DNA of 46,035 bases, from assembly GCA_029210205.1 (NCBI GenBank), contig JARGOD010000038.1:1-46035 (forward strand), read 5' to 3'. Below are positions 23,490 to 31,699 of the stretch, in pieces. The notes under the pieces are model-generated. The model worked only from the letters and a program-made list of their open reading frames with translations. It did no database searches and was not told the origin of the DNA. Each line of letters starts with the position of its first letter. Within the stretch, counting starts at the first letter, position 1. Source of the DNA: Verrucomicrobiales bacterium. GTDB taxonomy: Bacteria > Verrucomicrobiota > Verrucomicrobiia > Verrucomicrobiales > DEV007. Position numbers and translations under genes: made by a program.

Positions 23490-24539
23490 TTACCCCTGAT
23501 CTTTTGTCTCCCCCGACATTTCTCTTTCGACTTCATCACAGATTTTCATCATTCGAGGCATCCACGTACCGAAGCGTTCTCTGGAAATAGGTAACTCATC
23601 AGGTGGAAGAAACGGAAATAATTCACGGAAGTATTTTTCAGCCTCGCGAATCTCCCTTCTGAACGACTCTTCCTTGTGGCCAAATAGCGTCCACGCACTC
23701 GGCCACTCATCTTGTAGCTTTTTCGGCGGATACCAGTGGAGTAGTCGCATCAACCCCAGACGATCCAGCGCGACGGTGAACTCACTGTGTTTTTTTCCGC
23801 GAATTGGAGTGTCGAAAAGGACTCGCTTGGGCGTTCTGCAGTCCACTGGTCGGTTTTCAGCTATCCAAGTGCGAAGTGAATCAACAATCTGAGAGTCCGA
23901 GAACCTCGCGAAATCAATATCGAATGCGATTGTGACTTGGCCTTTGGATGGATTTGAATTCTCGTCATCTATAGGCAAGGGGCAAACTCGATCCAGCTCC
24001 GCGAACATTGCGCTGTCACCTCCGTCTTCTTCAGACTTTGCTCGTGCCGAAATTAAAGGGTCACGATGGGCGAGCCAAAGAGATTCCAAATGAAGAACTT
24101 GTGCTTCGACGAGCGGGTGGAACACGTGACTTTGAGAAATAGACTGAGAGATGTGGGTTCTAATGTCCTTCGGAATTCTCTGCCAGGAAATCGCTCCATC
24201 GCCCGCATGATGCATGATGTCCTCAAATCCTTCAACGTAGGCAAAGTCTGTTTCGTAGTAGTCGTTCAGAAAGCGGTCGTAATCGAAATCAGCGTGCCGA
24301 GCGCGCTCTTCGATCACCTCTGCGAGTGCATCATCCTTTTTCTTAGCTTCGGGATCTTTGGAATAGAGGTCTTTGTTGATTATGTGTCTGACATTCACCC
24401 AGTGGAGATCAGCTGACATGGCAATCGTTGCCGACTCACGGGCATATTCCCAAATACAACAGGCCGCTTTCTCCTCTTCCGGAACCTCGCGGAAATCCCA
24501 GTCTTCGATTTTTATTGGATGCAAGTCTTCCGCAGACAT
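23490..24539 (-). CDS. Unrecognised 349-residue protein
   Basis: A soluble, charged protein without signal peptide or membrane segment. Recognisable features are an N-terminal IKIEDWDFREVPEEEKAACCIWEYARES block, a central TIAFDIDFARFSDSQIVDSLRTWIAENRP block, and a C-terminal YFRELFPFLPPDELPISRERF helix region. I have a faint memory of similar FDIDFA..DxxIxxxLxxWIxxxRP proteins in verrucomicrobial accessory DNA, possibly replication- or element-associated, but I cannot name a family. It is 61 bp upstream of the nucleotidyltransferase gene on the same strand and probably in the same transcript. Its strand and codon texture agree with a real gene. Confidence 0.6.
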   Translation of the reverse strand: MSAEDLHPIKIEDWDFREVPEEEKAACCIWEYARESATIAMSADLHWVNVRHIINKDLYSKDPEAKKKDDALAEVIEERARHADFDYDRFLNDYYETDFAYVEGFEDIMHHAGDGAISWQRIPKDIRTHISQSISQSHVFHPLVEAQVLHLESLWLAHRDPLISARAKSEEDGGDSAMFAELDRVCPLPIDDENSNPSKGQVTIAFDIDFARFSDSQIVDSLRTWIAENRPVDCRTPKRVLFDTPIRGKKHSEFTVALDRLGLMRLLHWYPPKKLQDEWPSAWTLFGHKEESFRREIREAEKYFRELFPFLPPDELPISRERFGTWMPRMMKICDEVEREMSGETKDQG

Positions 24540-25060
24540 CTGAGATTGCTAATTTGGTGGATTTGGCTTTTGGCAGTCGATTTCAGAATATTCCAGAAAG
24601 GCATCACTAAGAGGTGCTATCGCAAAGAAACCATGTTGCGAGATATCACACCGTAAATCGGTCGTATTGTCGAATTTTGCATCGTGAGTTAACGCCAAAT
24701 CGTGCCGTTGATAGTATTAGCGTCGATTAAGGAATCTGCCATCGTCGAAGACAACTCCGTTCCCCGACCCGCTTCATAGGCTGCAACGCGCCTGTTGCTA
24801 TCGGTCTTCGCTTCGTTAATAAGAATCGCTACCAGGAAGATGTGGAGAACACCATCTCTCCATTCGGGCTACCCCGAAAACCGCGACACCGTCAGTCCCG
24901 CGACGGACCCCGGGCAGCCAGTTGACGCATCGCGGGATTGGCATACTCTTGCGACAGTCTCCGCCGATTTTCCAGCATGTGGTTCGCCAAAAGGCGAATT
25001 GACCGAGACTGCCCGTGCGACAATGTTTCGGCGAGTCCGTAGTCGACGTCCCGAAGAGCC
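24540..25060. other. 520-bp intergenic stretch, mostly featureless
   Basis: This gap separates the minus-strand nucleotidyltransferase group from the desaturase gene. The first 340 bp are AT-richer and show nothing I can support beyond presumed promoter sequence for the divergent genes. The last 170 bp are GC-rich and hold the short minus-strand frame listed separately; they may be a gene remnant. No RNA gene, transposase fragment or clear repeat was seen. Confidence 0.5.
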
Positions 25061-25062
25061 AT
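24892..25062 (-). CDS. Possible 56-residue protein or gene remnant
   Basis: A short frame starting MALRDVDYGLAETLSHGQSR and containing LLANHMLENRRRLSQEYANP, with coding-like third positions. Its ATG shares the CCATGG at 25059-25064 with the ATG of the oppositely directed desaturase gene, which is awkward for two functional starts. It may be the end of a decayed gene whose upstream part was replaced by the desaturase gene. No family was recognised and there is no Shine-Dalgarno. Confidence 0.25.
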   Translation of the reverse strand: MALRDVDYGLAETLSHGQSRSIRLLANHMLENRRRLSQEYANPAMRQLAARGPSRD

Positions 25063-25900
25063 GGATCTCCTTTCCCACGAACCCGTAATCCGCGCCACGA
25101 TATTCTTTGGCATTCTCCTGCTGATGGCTCTGTGGGAGATTCTTACGCCGCGCCGCCGACAGGCGATTCCTCGCCATGGTCGCTGGCCCTCAAATCTCGG
25201 GATCGTGGTCGTGGATAGTCTCCTCGTTCGTCTCGTCTTTCCTGCGGCTGCCGTCGGGTTCGCTCTTTATTGTGAATCGAAAGGATGGGGACTTTTCCAC
25301 GCCGTCGACGCCCCGACGTGGCTGGCCTTCGTCGGGTCGGTGCTGATTCTCGACCTCGCTATCTACTTCCAGCACATCCTCTTCCACGCCGTGCCGACGC
25401 TGTGGCGCTTCCACCGCATGCACCACGCCGACACTGAGTTCGACGTGACCACGGGACTGCGCTTCCACCCGGTAGAGGTTCTCCTCTCGATGGGCATCAA
25501 GATCGCCGTCATTGCTGCCTTGGGACCGCCCGCAGTGGCGGTGCTCGTCTTCGAGGTGATCCTCAATGCCACCTCGATGTTCAACCACGGGAATGTCCGG
25601 ATCCCATCGGGTTTCGAGCACGTGCTCCGCTGGTTCGTGGTCACCCCGGAGATGCACCGGGTCCATCACTCGATCTATCGCGACGAGACCGACAGTAATT
25701 TCGGCTTCAATCTACCGTGGTGGGACCACATCTTTGGCACCTACCGTGCCCAGCCCCGCGACGGGCACGAAGGCATGACTATCGGGATTGATCGGTTTCG
25801 CGAGTCCCGCGAGCATTGGCTCGACCGTATGCTGGTGCAGCCGTTCCGGTCCGGTGTGCGGAAGAGTGGGCAGAGCGAGACGCGAAAAACGCAGGAATGA
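25061..25900 (+). CDS. Sterol desaturase / fatty-acid hydroxylase family enzyme
   Basis: A 279-residue integral membrane protein with several hydrophobic segments (about 12-25, 50-68, 85-103, 140-165) and the three histidine clusters of the family: HILFH (about 106-110), HRMHH (about 118-122) and HRVHH (about 199-203), which bind a di-iron centre. Such enzymes use O2 to hydroxylate or desaturate lipids. The family is broad, so the exact substrate cannot be predicted. The C-terminal 20 residues are basic and variable. It is a stand-alone gene; no metal- or defence-related partner is evident. The ATG at 25061 gives a sensible N-terminus but has no Shine-Dalgarno. Confidence 0.9.
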   Translation: MDLLSHEPVIRATIFFGILLLMALWEILTPRRRQAIPRHGRWPSNLGIVVVDSLLVRLVFPAAAVGFALYCESKGWGLFHAVDAPTWLAFVGSVLILDLAIYFQHILFHAVPTLWRFHRMHHADTEFDVTTGLRFHPVEVLLSMGIKIAVIAALGPPAVAVLVFEVILNATSMFNHGNVRIPSGFEHVLRWFVVTPEMHRVHHSIYRDETDSNFGFNLPWWDHIFGTYRAQPRDGHEGMTIGIDRFRESREHWLDRMLVQPFRSGVRKSGQSETRKTQE

Positions 25901-26005
25901 CTGGGAGATTCGCATTCAATATCATCCGCCCCCTTCGCCTGCCGAGCGATTACAATAATCAAGATGGTGTGGAAGGCTCCAGAGTCTTTTATCTATTTAC
26001 GACAC

Positions 26006-26557
26006 TTAACCTTTCACCACTCCAAGAGAGAGCAGATCTCCCTCCAGTGCCCTGAGCTCTCGAATCAAGCCGAGGAAAAGGGAGCTGTCTTCCCCGGCTC
26101 CATCGGCCATCGAACGTAGCTCTGTTCGGATTTTCTTGAGGCGGGTTTGCGCATCGGAAAAGGCGGTATCTCCCGAAGCCGACTCGAGACGGTGGACGAG
26201 AAGGTTGACCCCATCGACCATCGTTTTGATCTCCTTGATACGAGTATCAAGTGTCACCGAATCCAGTCGCCCAGAGCCGACTCGATAGAGGTGCGCGAAA
26301 AGTTGCTGAAGAGGTTCGATCACGGTGCGCTGCAACAGGGCTGAAAGGATGACCCAGATGATGAGACCGATAACGAGCGATGGAACGAGATGGTGGCCAA
26401 GAAAATCGGACCACGAATGACTGGTCCCGGTGAAGTACTCGATGACGCCCCAGGAAACAGTCCCTATGAGAACGGCGATGAAACTGGCGCCGATTACGAC
26501 CAAGTTGAGGGAATAGCGATTCCGGGAGTTCCCGGAGGACTGTTGATTTGAAGTCAT
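26006..26557 (-). CDS. Membrane protein with HAMP-like segment
   Basis: A 183-residue protein with two transmembrane helices (about 15-38 and 52-74) followed by a RTVIEPLQQLFAHLYRVGSGRLD segment that resembles a HAMP linker (P at the start of the first helix, then a G-x-L-D turn). The C-terminal 95 residues are charged and coiled-coil-like. HAMP modules normally pass signals from membrane sensors to kinase or methyl-accepting outputs, but no output domain is present, so this may be a stand-alone transducer or scaffold. The ATG at 26557 is preferred to the TTG five codons upstream. It is transcribed in the same direction as, and 75 bp downstream of, the P-type ATPase operon. Confidence 0.7.
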   Translation of the reverse strand: MTSNQQSSGNSRNRYSLNLVVIGASFIAVLIGTVSWGVIEYFTGTSHSWSDFLGHHLVPSLVIGLIIWVILSALLQRTVIEPLQQLFAHLYRVGSGRLDSVTLDTRIKEIKTMVDGVNLLVHRLESASGDTAFSDAQTRLKKIRTELRSMADGAGEDSSLFLGLIRELRALEGDLLSLGVVKG

Positions 26558-26631
26558 GGATTCGAGTGGCAAGGCTTGTCTGAAAGTGAAACGCCGCCGC
26601 CTCCAATTCCCCCCGAAATAAAGATATATTA

Positions 26632-28689
26632 TTACTTCGGCAGAGGCTGCACCGGGAGGGCCGCCATCTTTCTACGCACGGAACCTGGTTTCTCCCGATA
26701 GGCGAGAAGCCGGAGCGCGTTCACGACAACGAGCAGAGTCGAGCCCTCGTGGAACAGAACGGCAATGCCCATCCGCATGCCGAAGATCGTCGATGGCACG
26801 AGCAGGGCGACCACGCCGAGACTGAACCAGAGATTCTGCTTGATGATTTGGCTGGTCTTCCGGCTGAGACCGACGGCGAAAGGAAGATGATCGAGGTTGT
26901 CAGCCATGAGGGCGATGTCGGCGGTCTCTAGCGCGACATCAGATCCCGCCGCGCCCATCGCGATGCCGACGGTGGCGTTGGCCATGGCAGGCGCGTCGTT
27001 CACTCCATCGCCGACCATGGCGACTTCCTCTTCTTCCCGCAGCTTCTTGATCGACGCGACTTTGTCGTCGGGCATGAGGTCTCCCCAGGCTTCGTCGATG
27101 CCGACTTCTTTGGCGACGGCGGTAGCGACCTTCTGGTTGTCCCCGGAGATCATGATCATGCGTTTCACGCCGAGTTCGCGCAGGCGGGCGACCATGGCCT
27201 TGGCGGCCTCACGCGGGGTGTCCATGAGGCCGAGCACTCCGAGGTAGCGGTCGCCGCGACGGACGATCATGGTGGTGCGTCCGTCGGTTTCGAGCGACTC
27301 GACTTTCTCACGCATACTGTCGGGCAGGGACGGGCCGTCCACTTCGGAAAACAGATCGTCTTTACCGATGTGAACGATGTCGCCCGAGAGCGTGGCCCGG
27401 ATGCCGCGGCCGGTCATGCTGCGGAGGTTCTCGGCTTCTCCGGTGAGATCGCCTGACAATCGCTTTTTGCCATCGCGCACCACGGCTGCGGCGAGCGGAT
27501 GATCACTGAGAGCTTCCACGGCGATGGCGGTTTGGAGGAGTTCGTCCTCGGTGGCGTCTCCATGGGGCGCTACGTCGGTGAGCTTTGGTTCTCCCTCGGT
27601 CAGCGTGCCGGTTTTGTCGAAAGCGATCGCTCCAAGTTGCCCCAGGCTTTCGAGCGGACCTCCCCCTTTGATCAAAACTCCCCCGCGCGCAGCCCGTGCT
27701 ACACCGCTGAGAACGGCACTCGGCGTCGAGATCGCCAATGCGCAGGGACTCGCCGCGACAAGCACGGCCATGGCCCGGTAGAACGACTCGGCGAAACTCT
27801 CGTCGATCACGAAAGGCGCGAACAACAACAGCACGACCAGTCCGAGCACAGCGGGCACGAAAATCTTCTCGAACTTGTCGGTGAACTGCTGAGTGGGCGA
27901 GCGCTGGGTCTCCGCCGCGCTTACCATCTCGACAACACGGGCGAGCGTGGTCTCGCTCGCAAGTTTGGTGACTCGCATTTCGAGCGCGCCGCTTTGATTG
28001 ATCGACCCAGCGAAGAGCCGGTGTTCCGGGGACAGGTTTTCGCCGCCTTTGTCTGAATCCGGGTCGTCGACAGGACGTTTGTCGACGGGGATACTTTCGC
28101 CGGTGATGGGAGCCTGATTTACGCTGCCTTCGCCTTTGGTGACGAATCCATCGGCGGGAACGCGTTCGTCCGGTTTCACGATCACGGTATCGCCTCGTCT
28201 CAGCTCATCGACTGGAATCTCTGAGGTAACTCCATCGCGACGGACCAACGCGAAGTCGGGAGCGAGTTCGGCGAGCGCCTCGATGGCCCGGCGGGCGCGG
28301 CCCATCGCGTAATGTTCGAGCGCATGGCCGAGACTGAAGAGAAACAGCAGGAGTGCGCCTTCCGCCCACTCGCCCAGGGTCGCCGCTCCAGCCGCCGCTA
28401 CCAGCATGAGAAAGTCGATCTCGAAGGAGCGGTTGCGAAGCTTACCGATGGCCTCTTTGGCGGCGAAGTATCCTCCGAAGAAATAGGCGGCGATGTAAAG
28501 TGCAAGCGAGACGGAATCCGGCGCGGCGTTGAACCTGCCAATCAAAAATCCAACGAGAAGAAGCGCCCCACAGATCAGCGAGAAAATGATCTCGGTCTTT
28601 CCCCCGAAGATCCCGCCGTGTCGATGTTCCTTGCCGTCATGGGACGCATCATGTCCTCCAGGATGCTCGGTGTGACTATTTTCGCTCAT
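26632..28689 (-). CDS. Heavy-metal P1B-type ATPase (P1B-4-like, SPC motif)
   Basis: A 685-residue metal-exporting P-type ATPase in the inner membrane. Visible are GEN-proximal TGESIPVDK, the membrane metal motif SPC (about residue 312), phosphorylation site DKTGTLTEG (about 357), GDGVNDAPA (about 560) and HEGST in the last membrane pair. SPC together with HEG(G/S) is the P1B-4 pattern, linked to Co, Ni, Zn or Cd rather than Cu. Instead of a ferredoxin-like metal-binding domain the N-terminus has a His-rich stretch (HTEHPGGHDASHDGKEHRH). The ATG at 28689 overlaps the sigma-factor stop (ATGA), so it is coupled to the CnrYXH-like genes and surely controlled by them. Confidence 0.95.
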   Translation of the reverse strand: MSENSHTEHPGGHDASHDGKEHRHGGIFGGKTEIIFSLICGALLLVGFLIGRFNAAPDSVSLALYIAAYFFGGYFAAKEAIGKLRNRSFEIDFLMLVAAAGAATLGEWAEGALLLFLFSLGHALEHYAMGRARRAIEALAELAPDFALVRRDGVTSEIPVDELRRGDTVIVKPDERVPADGFVTKGEGSVNQAPITGESIPVDKRPVDDPDSDKGGENLSPEHRLFAGSINQSGALEMRVTKLASETTLARVVEMVSAAETQRSPTQQFTDKFEKIFVPAVLGLVVLLLFAPFVIDESFAESFYRAMAVLVAASPCALAISTPSAVLSGVARAARGGVLIKGGGPLESLGQLGAIAFDKTGTLTEGEPKLTDVAPHGDATEDELLQTAIAVEALSDHPLAAAVVRDGKKRLSGDLTGEAENLRSMTGRGIRATLSGDIVHIGKDDLFSEVDGPSLPDSMREKVESLETDGRTTMIVRRGDRYLGVLGLMDTPREAAKAMVARLRELGVKRMIMISGDNQKVATAVAKEVGIDEAWGDLMPDDKVASIKKLREEEEVAMVGDGVNDAPAMANATVGIAMGAAGSDVALETADIALMADNLDHLPFAVGLSRKTSQIIKQNLWFSLGVVALLVPSTIFGMRMGIAVLFHEGSTLLVVVNALRLLAYREKPGSVRRKMAALPVQPLPK

Positions 28690-29276
28690 GGTTCCACTGA
28701 GTAGTTGCTCCACTTTGTTTCGAGCACGGATCGGAGCTTTTCCTTCGCTCGGGAGAGACGACGTTCGACCGCCTTCTCGGTGCAGTTTTGGATGCCCGCG
28801 ATTTCCCGGTGAGATCTCCCTTCGATCTGGCTGAGTAAAAATGTTGCGCGCAGATCGTGGGTGAGCGATCGAATCGCTCGCTCCAGATCATCAGCGAGGA
28901 GACGGCGGTCGGTCGTATCGGCTGGATCGTCGTTGGTAGATGCCTGATTTGCGTTCCGAGTGGTTTGCGTTGGATCGTCAGCTTCCAGCACTTCGGGGTG
29001 ACGTTTCTTCCAGCGATGACGCATCCGGCAGAGATTCGTCGCGATCTGGAAAAGCCAGGTAGAAAACGCCGCCTCGGTCGGACGGTAACGATGGCGCGCC
29101 TTGTAGACTTTCACGAAGGTCTCCTGGGCGATCTCTTTCGCGTCAGTCAGGTTTCCAGTGTAGCGAAGGCAGTAGGTAACGAGTGGCTCCTTCCACCGGG
29201 CCATTACGTCGTTCAACGCGAGATCATCTCCTTGTCGGAGACGTTCCATGGTGCGTTTGTCTTCTTCATCGGCCAT
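28686..29276 (-). CDS. ECF sigma factor (CnrH-like)
   Basis: A 196-residue sigma-70-family protein. Region 2 spans about residues 25-95 (DAKEIAQETFVKVYKARHRYRP..AFSTWLFQIATNLCR) and region 4 about 135-190 (LTHDLRATFLLSQIEGRSHREIAGI...EKAVERRLSRAKEKLR); no regions 1 or 3, so it is of the extracytoplasmic-function type. The linker is longer than usual and Thr/Asp-rich. The genes before it encode a single-pass membrane protein with a cytoplasmic N-terminus and a periplasmic His/Cys-containing protein, matching the CnrY-CnrX-CnrH logic. It overlaps the ATPase gene by 4 bp. It probably drives this operon and the divergent czc-like pump when metals are high. Confidence 0.93.
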   Translation of the reverse strand: MADEEDKRTMERLRQGDDLALNDVMARWKEPLVTYCLRYTGNLTDAKEIAQETFVKVYKARHRYRPTEAAFSTWLFQIATNLCRMRHRWKKRHPEVLEADDPTQTTRNANQASTNDDPADTTDRRLLADDLERAIRSLTHDLRATFLLSQIEGRSHREIAGIQNCTEKAVERRLSRAKEKLRSVLETKWSNYSVEP

Positions 29277-29294
29277 GAAAGGTAGGTGAAAAAA

Positions 29295-29750
29295 TCACTC
29301 CACTACGATCTCCGTGGTTTTCTCCAGCCAGCCCTTCATGCGCTGCAGGTAGCGCTCGGAGGATTTTGGATCCATTTCGCCTGCCACACTGTAGATAAAG
29401 TCGATAAATTCCTTGTCGGCCTCCTTCTTCAGTTGGGCGAGCTGTTCAGCTGCTTTCGCGTGTTCCGGGTGCTGGTCGAGGCCGGGATCTTCAATGATTT
29501 CTGCAAGAGTCTTCTTGGTGTCCGCATAGTGGATGCAGTGGTCTTCACATTCGGGAAAGTAGGCGAGATGGAGGGCTTCGATTTTCTGTCGTTCTTCCGG
29601 GCCGACATCGAACTCCTCGCAAAACCACTCGAACGCGCTGAGGTGTTCGTGGTGGTGGTCGATCTGACTCTTCTTCCAGAAGTAGACTCCTCCGAAGGCG
29701 AGCAGTCCGACGATGGCGCAGAGAACAAGAGTGGAAAAGAGAGAGCGCAT
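29295..29750 (-). CDS. CnrX-like periplasmic metal sensor
   Basis: A 151-residue protein with one N-terminal membrane anchor (LFSTLVLCAIVGLLAFGGVYFW) and a helical periplasmic domain. The metal-ligand-rich start (DHHHEHLSAFEWFCEEF) and ECEDHCIHYADTKKTL resemble CnrX/heavy-metal-resistance (CnrX/ZraP-like) proteins, with extra Cys residues. In CnrYXH-type systems this protein binds Ni or Co and releases the anti-sigma factor. Here it lies between the anti-sigma-like gene (25 bp upstream) and the sigma gene (18 bp downstream), as expected. Metal specificity cannot be read from the sequence. Confidence 0.8.
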   Translation of the reverse strand: MRSLFSTLVLCAIVGLLAFGGVYFWKKSQIDHHHEHLSAFEWFCEEFDVGPEERQKIEALHLAYFPECEDHCIHYADTKKTLAEIIEDPGLDQHPEHAKAAEQLAQLKKEADKEFIDFIYSVAGEMDPKSSERYLQRMKGWLEKTTEIVVE

Positions 29751-29775
29751 AATCGTTGGTAGCAGATCGCCGTTC

Positions 29776-30138
29776 TCAGTGCCCGGAAGATTCGTGGCGA
29801 TGGCCTTCGCTCTCGCTGCGAAGAACGGGGTGGATGGAGGAAACGTACTGCGCTTCCATCGATTCCGATAGGGACTCCCCGTAGGCTTTTGACTGGACGA
29901 GAGCCGTCAGCACGCCGGCGACCAGCGCTACGGCAACGCTACCGGCCACGGCGGGCATGGGTAACGCGGGAATGCCTTCACGAAAGATTTGCACCGCCCG
30001 GGTGGTCCATCGCTCGTCGTGCAGAGCGATCTCGGCCCAAACGCCCCGCTCGAAGCCGCCCAGGTCGTCTGCTCCGCGGTTGGTGCGAAGCTGTTCAGTG
30101 GCTTCTTCGAGATGCTGATCGAATGTTTCTTTCTTCAT
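29776..30138 (-). CDS. CnrY-like anti-sigma factor
   Basis: A 120-residue single-pass membrane protein: a cytoplasmic N-terminal half of about 55 residues (FDQHLEEATEQLRTNRGADD), one membrane helix (MPAVAGSVAVALVAGVLTAL) and a periplasmic tail ending in a His-rich EGHRHESSGH. It is the first gene of the minus-strand operon, followed by the CnrX-like and ECF sigma genes, so it is best read as the membrane anti-sigma factor. Sequence similarity to CnrY is weak, as usual for these short proteins, and the call rests mainly on topology and position. Confidence 0.65.
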   Translation of the reverse strand: MKKETFDQHLEEATEQLRTNRGADDLGGFERGVWAEIALHDERWTTRAVQIFREGIPALPMPAVAGSVAVALVAGVLTALVQSKAYGESLSESMEAQYVSSIHPVLRSESEGHRHESSGH

Positions 30139-30269
30139 GGTGCTAGTCCGGGGTTTGAAGGATTACCTCTCGAGTGATATGCCGACGGTCCGAATATCCC
30201 CCCAATTATTTCAGAAGCTGCCAAAAAATTCACCCATCAAGTTCAACGGGCCTGAAGGACTCACGAATG

Positions 30270-30301
30270 AACAGGGTTGGGTCGACGATCAAACAGGGTT
30301 G
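30270..30301 (+). repeat. Two direct copies of the dispersed AACAGGGTTG motif
   Basis: AACAGGGTTG occurs at 30270-30279, followed by GGTCGACGATC, and again at 30292-30301. It lies in the 246-bp region between the divergent anti-sigma and outer-membrane-factor genes. The two copies are 22 bp apart, about two helical turns, which would suit a bound dimer or tandem binding. The rest of this region should hold the two promoters, but I could not assign ECF -35/-10 elements with confidence. Confidence 0.5.
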
Positions 30302-30384
30302 ATTTGTCTTGTCGGATTTTTCTTCATCTTTTTCGGGGGGATTCGTTTTCAGCGGCATTGGACTCGTCGGAATTTCGAGGCTCC

Positions 30385-31677
30385 ATGCACGACACACGAC
30401 GAATCACCTATTTCTTCAGCGCTTTCCTGCTGGCTGCTTCTCCGCTTTCGGCTGGAGAAACGGTCAACATTTCGCGAACCAGCGGAATCGAACTGGCCCT
30501 TCAGAACAATCGCGAACTGGCGATCGCCGAGCTCGCCATCTCACGAGCCAAAGTCGAAGCACGATGGGCTGGCCGGCTCGACAATCCGGAGTTGGAACTG
30601 AACTATAGCGACGACGGAGTTGGTCTCGATGAAAACGAGGGTGTTTTTGAGGTGGCCTTCGCCCAGCGTTTCCCTATCACCTCAAGATTGAAGGATGAGA
30701 AGCGTCTCCGCGCCCAGCAAATTCTTTTGTCAGAGGCTGAGATTGCGGAGAGACGTCGGGAACTGGCGGGGGAAGTGGATTTGGCGGTGATCGAGTTGCT
30801 GGCGACTCGCAGCCTGCTGGAGCAACAGCGTGAGCTTCTCGCGTTGAACGCGAAGATCGTTTCTTTTCTGGACGAACAGGCCGCCCAGGGGGTCGTCTCC
30901 AAACTCGATGCGACGCAGGCCAAGCTGACGGGACGGTCGCTCAAGCAGCGCATCTCCGCGCACGAAGCACAGGAAGTAGCGCAGGCCGCAGAGGTGAAAA
31001 AACTGATAGGTCTCGCACCGGAGACGCACATCACGCTCGCCAATGGGCTGCGACTTCCCGGTTCGCGTCCGGAAATCCGCACTGCCTATGATGCCATTTT
31101 CAGCCAAAGACCGGATCTCGTTCTTGCTCTCGCGAAGATTGGCGAGGCGGATGCCGCTCTTGCTTTCGAGACGGCGAAACGGTGGGAGGATGTCTCGCTT
31201 CGCGTCTTCGCCGAGAGGGAACGCGCCGTGGACGCGCCGATCGGATTGGAGCGCAATTCCTTTCTCGGTGTCGGCATTTCGATCCCATTGCCGCTTCGCC
31301 AGCGAAACCAGGCCGGAATCGAGAAAGCGCAGATCGATCGCACTGGTGCGGAGAAATCCGTCGAAGCAACGCGCTTTCATATTCGCAGCGAGTATGAGGA
31401 AGCCTACCAGCATCGCCTTGCGAACTGGAATCTCGCCCGGGAAGCCTCAGGCGAGGTGTTGACCTTGGCGGATGAAAATTTCGAGGAATACGAAAAAGCT
31501 TACCGGGAGGGACAGGCGAGCTTTCTCCAGGTGCAGCGTGCCCAGGAGCAGCAGCTCGGACTTCAGACCGCCGCGACGGAAGCGGTCGCTGAATACTACC
31601 GCGCCGACGCTCAGTTGCGATTCGTTACCGGAGATTATCCGGGACTGATCCGAGCCGGGGGTGCCAATACCAAATAG
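30385..31677 (+). CDS. czcC: CzcC-like outer-membrane efflux protein (TolC family)
   Basis: A 430-residue protein with a signal peptide (FFSAFLLAASPLSAGE) and long coiled helices typical of TolC-type outer-membrane factors (RTSGIELALQNNRELAIAELAI, then WAGRLDNPELELNYSDDG). It forms the outer-membrane channel of a tripartite metal pump. I start at the ATG at 30385, which gives a clean signal peptide; the upstream frame is leader sequence. It is followed by adaptor and RND genes in the order C-B-A as in czc/cnr operons. The divergent sigma-factor operon is the likely controller. No obvious truncation. Confidence 0.9.
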   Translation: MHDTRRITYFFSAFLLAASPLSAGETVNISRTSGIELALQNNRELAIAELAISRAKVEARWAGRLDNPELELNYSDDGVGLDENEGVFEVAFAQRFPITSRLKDEKRLRAQQILLSEAEIAERRRELAGEVDLAVIELLATRSLLEQQRELLALNAKIVSFLDEQAAQGVVSKLDATQAKLTGRSLKQRISAHEAQEVAQAAEVKKLIGLAPETHITLANGLRLPGSRPEIRTAYDAIFSQRPDLVLALAKIGEADAALAFETAKRWEDVSLRVFAERERAVDAPIGLERNSFLGVGISIPLPLRQRNQAGIEKAQIDRTGAEKSVEATRFHIRSEYEEAYQHRLANWNLAREASGEVLTLADENFEEYEKAYREGQASFLQVQRAQEQQLGLQTAATEAVAEYYRADAQLRFVTGDYPGLIRAGGANTK

Positions 31678-31699
31678 AAACCTTCCACCGAAATATTTT

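Noticed and set aside
24869..25177. Longer minus-strand frame across the desaturase start
   Set aside because: Most of it lies antisense to the clearly coding desaturase N-terminus and lacks a domain; only a shorter overlapping frame was kept, at low confidence.
26609..26640. Hairpin at the end of the P-type ATPase gene as a terminator
   Set aside because: Only CCGAA/TTCGG pairs, around a long AT-rich loop that includes the stop codon; too weak to claim.
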